Below are positions 5,857 to 6,589 of a stretch of 6,589 nt of DNA, piece by piece. The number at the start of each line of letters is the position of its first letter. Within the stretch, counting starts at the first letter, position 1. Below the pieces are notes generated by a model. That model ran no database searches. It saw nothing but the letters and a program-made list of their open reading frames with translations, and was not told the origin of the DNA. Source of the DNA: JANNHK01 sp034408875 (lineage in GTDB: Bacteria > Actinomycetota > Acidimicrobiia > IMCC26256 > PALSA-610). A program made the position numbers and the translations under genes. The stretch spans positions 1 through 6,589 of the forward strand of contig JAWXCJ010000269.1 of NCBI GenBank assembly GCA_034408875.1, in the 5' to 3' direction.

Positions 5857-6589
5857 GCGGGCAGTTCCACGGTTGCCGGTCCGCGCCGCGCGTGCGCGAA
5901 GAACTCGACGTTGCCGTCGGCGCCGGTGATCGGCGACTCGACGACGGCCACGACACCTATGCCCTCCGTCTCGAGACCGGCGACGACTTCGCCCACGACG
6001 GCCGCGTGGACCTGCGGGTCGCGCACAATGCCGCCCATGCCGACACGGGCCCGCCCGGCTTCGTACTGCGGTTTCACGAGCAACACAAACTCGGCGTCGG
6101 CCGTCGTCAGCGCGACCAGGTGGGGCGCGACGGTTCGCAACGAGATGAACGACAGATCAGCGACGCATACGGCCGCGGGGTCGCCGATCGCGCCCTCGCC
6201 GAGCGTGCGGACGTTGGTGCGTTCCATCACGGTGACGCGTTCGTCGGTGCGGAGCTTCCAGTCGAGCTGGCCGCGGCCCGCGTCGATCGCGACCACGTGC
6301 GCCGCGCCGCGTTGCAACAAGACGTCGGTGAACCCGCCGGTCGACGCGCCGACGTCGACGCAGCGGCGACCCGCGGGATCGACTGAGAACGCGTCGAGCG
6401 CGCCCGCGAGCTTCACGCCGCCGCGGGAGACGTACTCGCGCTCGCGTGTCTCGATCCGGATGGGTTCGTCGGCCGCGACTTGACGCGCCGGACTCGTCGC
6501 GGGCGCGCCGCCCACGAGCACGCGTCCGTCGTGGACCGCCTGCGCAGCCCACGTCTGGCTCGGCGCGAGCTTGCGCCGGACGAGCTCGA
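5853..6589 (-). CDS. tlyA: TlyA-family 16S/23S rRNA (cytidine-2'-O)-methyltransferase, 5' end cut off by the window
   Basis: TlyA methylates the 2'-OH of cytidines in 23S rRNA (C1920) and, in some types, 16S rRNA (C1409), using S-adenosylmethionine; in M. tuberculosis its loss gives capreomycin resistance. The visible part is 244 residues and probably lacks only about ten from the N terminus. It opens inside an S4 RNA-binding domain (ELVRRKLAPSQTWAAQAV at 1-18, then VLVGG at 23-27). The Rossmann methyltransferase domain follows, with SRGGVKL at 54-60, the SAM motif CVDVGASTGGFTD at 76-88, ADLSFISL at 143-150, LVKPQYE at 170-176 and GNVEF at 225-229. These supply the family's catalytic K-D-K-E set as K59, D144, K172 and E228. 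An internal GTG at 6521 could look like a start, but the S4 sequence continues upstream through the edge. The stop overlaps the nadK ATG in ATGA. The frequent label 'hemolysin A' is historical. Whether it is type I or II cannot be decided without the N terminus. Confidence 0.95.
   Translation of the reverse strand, partial: ELVRRKLAPSQTWAAQAVHDGRVLVGGAPATSPARQVAADEPIRIETREREYVSRGGVKLAGALDAFSVDPAGRRCVDVGASTGGFTDVLLQRGAAHVVAIDAGRGQLDWKLRTDERVTVMERTNVRTLGEGAIGDPAAVCVADLSFISLRTVAPHLVALTTADAEFVLLVKPQYEAGRARVGMGGIVRDPQVHAAVVGEVVAGLETEGIGVVAVVESPITGADGNVEFFAHARRGPATVELPA

Noticed and set aside
5853..6589. Hemolysin function for tlyA.
   Set aside because: The S4 plus methyltransferase architecture and the K-D-K-E set identify an rRNA methyltransferase. 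The hemolysin name is historical.

Overview
This is a high-GC window (roughly two thirds G+C or more by eye) carrying six protein genes, all on the minus strand and packed almost without gaps. The gene set and the protein signatures point to an actinobacterium (Actinomycetota). The order tlyA-nadK-recN-steA-steB is the well-known conserved actinobacterial order (in Mycobacterium tuberculosis: tlyA, ppnK, recN, Rv1697, Rv1698). A MurJ-family gene directly after steB, combined with the divergent sequences, suggests a deep-branching class such as Acidimicrobiia. That placement is inference from sequence style and not proven here.

Layout in the direction of transcription, from right to left: tlyA (rRNA 2'-O-methyltransferase, 5' end cut off by the window), nadK (NAD kinase), recN (DNA-repair SMC-like ATPase), steA (thiamin-pyrophosphokinase-like membrane protein of cell separation), a 66-bp gap holding a perfect 8-bp inverted repeat, steB (single-pass coiled-coil membrane protein, often annotated as copper transporter MctB), and murJ (lipid II flippase, 3' end cut off by the window). 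Four of the five junctions overlap: tlyA/nadK, recN/steA and steB/murJ share ATGA, and nadK/recN shares one base in TGATG. Shine-Dalgarno sequences are weak or absent ahead of these starts, so expression probably depends on translational coupling within one long transcript. The promoter would lie upstream of tlyA, beyond the right edge.

Functionally the window splits into two groups. The first (tlyA, nadK, recN) covers ribosome modification, NADP supply and double-strand-break repair. The second (steA, steB, murJ) belongs to the cell envelope: SteA/SteB are known in Corynebacterium glutamicum as partners that help activate daughter-cell separation, and MurJ delivers the peptidoglycan precursor lipid II across the membrane. 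No RNA genes, mobile elements, CRISPR arrays or phage signatures were seen, and no stretch over 300 bases lacks a gene. I did not find an undescribed system. The most interesting points are the linkage of murJ to steA/steB, the hairpin in the only intergenic gap, and a few deviations from family consensus motifs.
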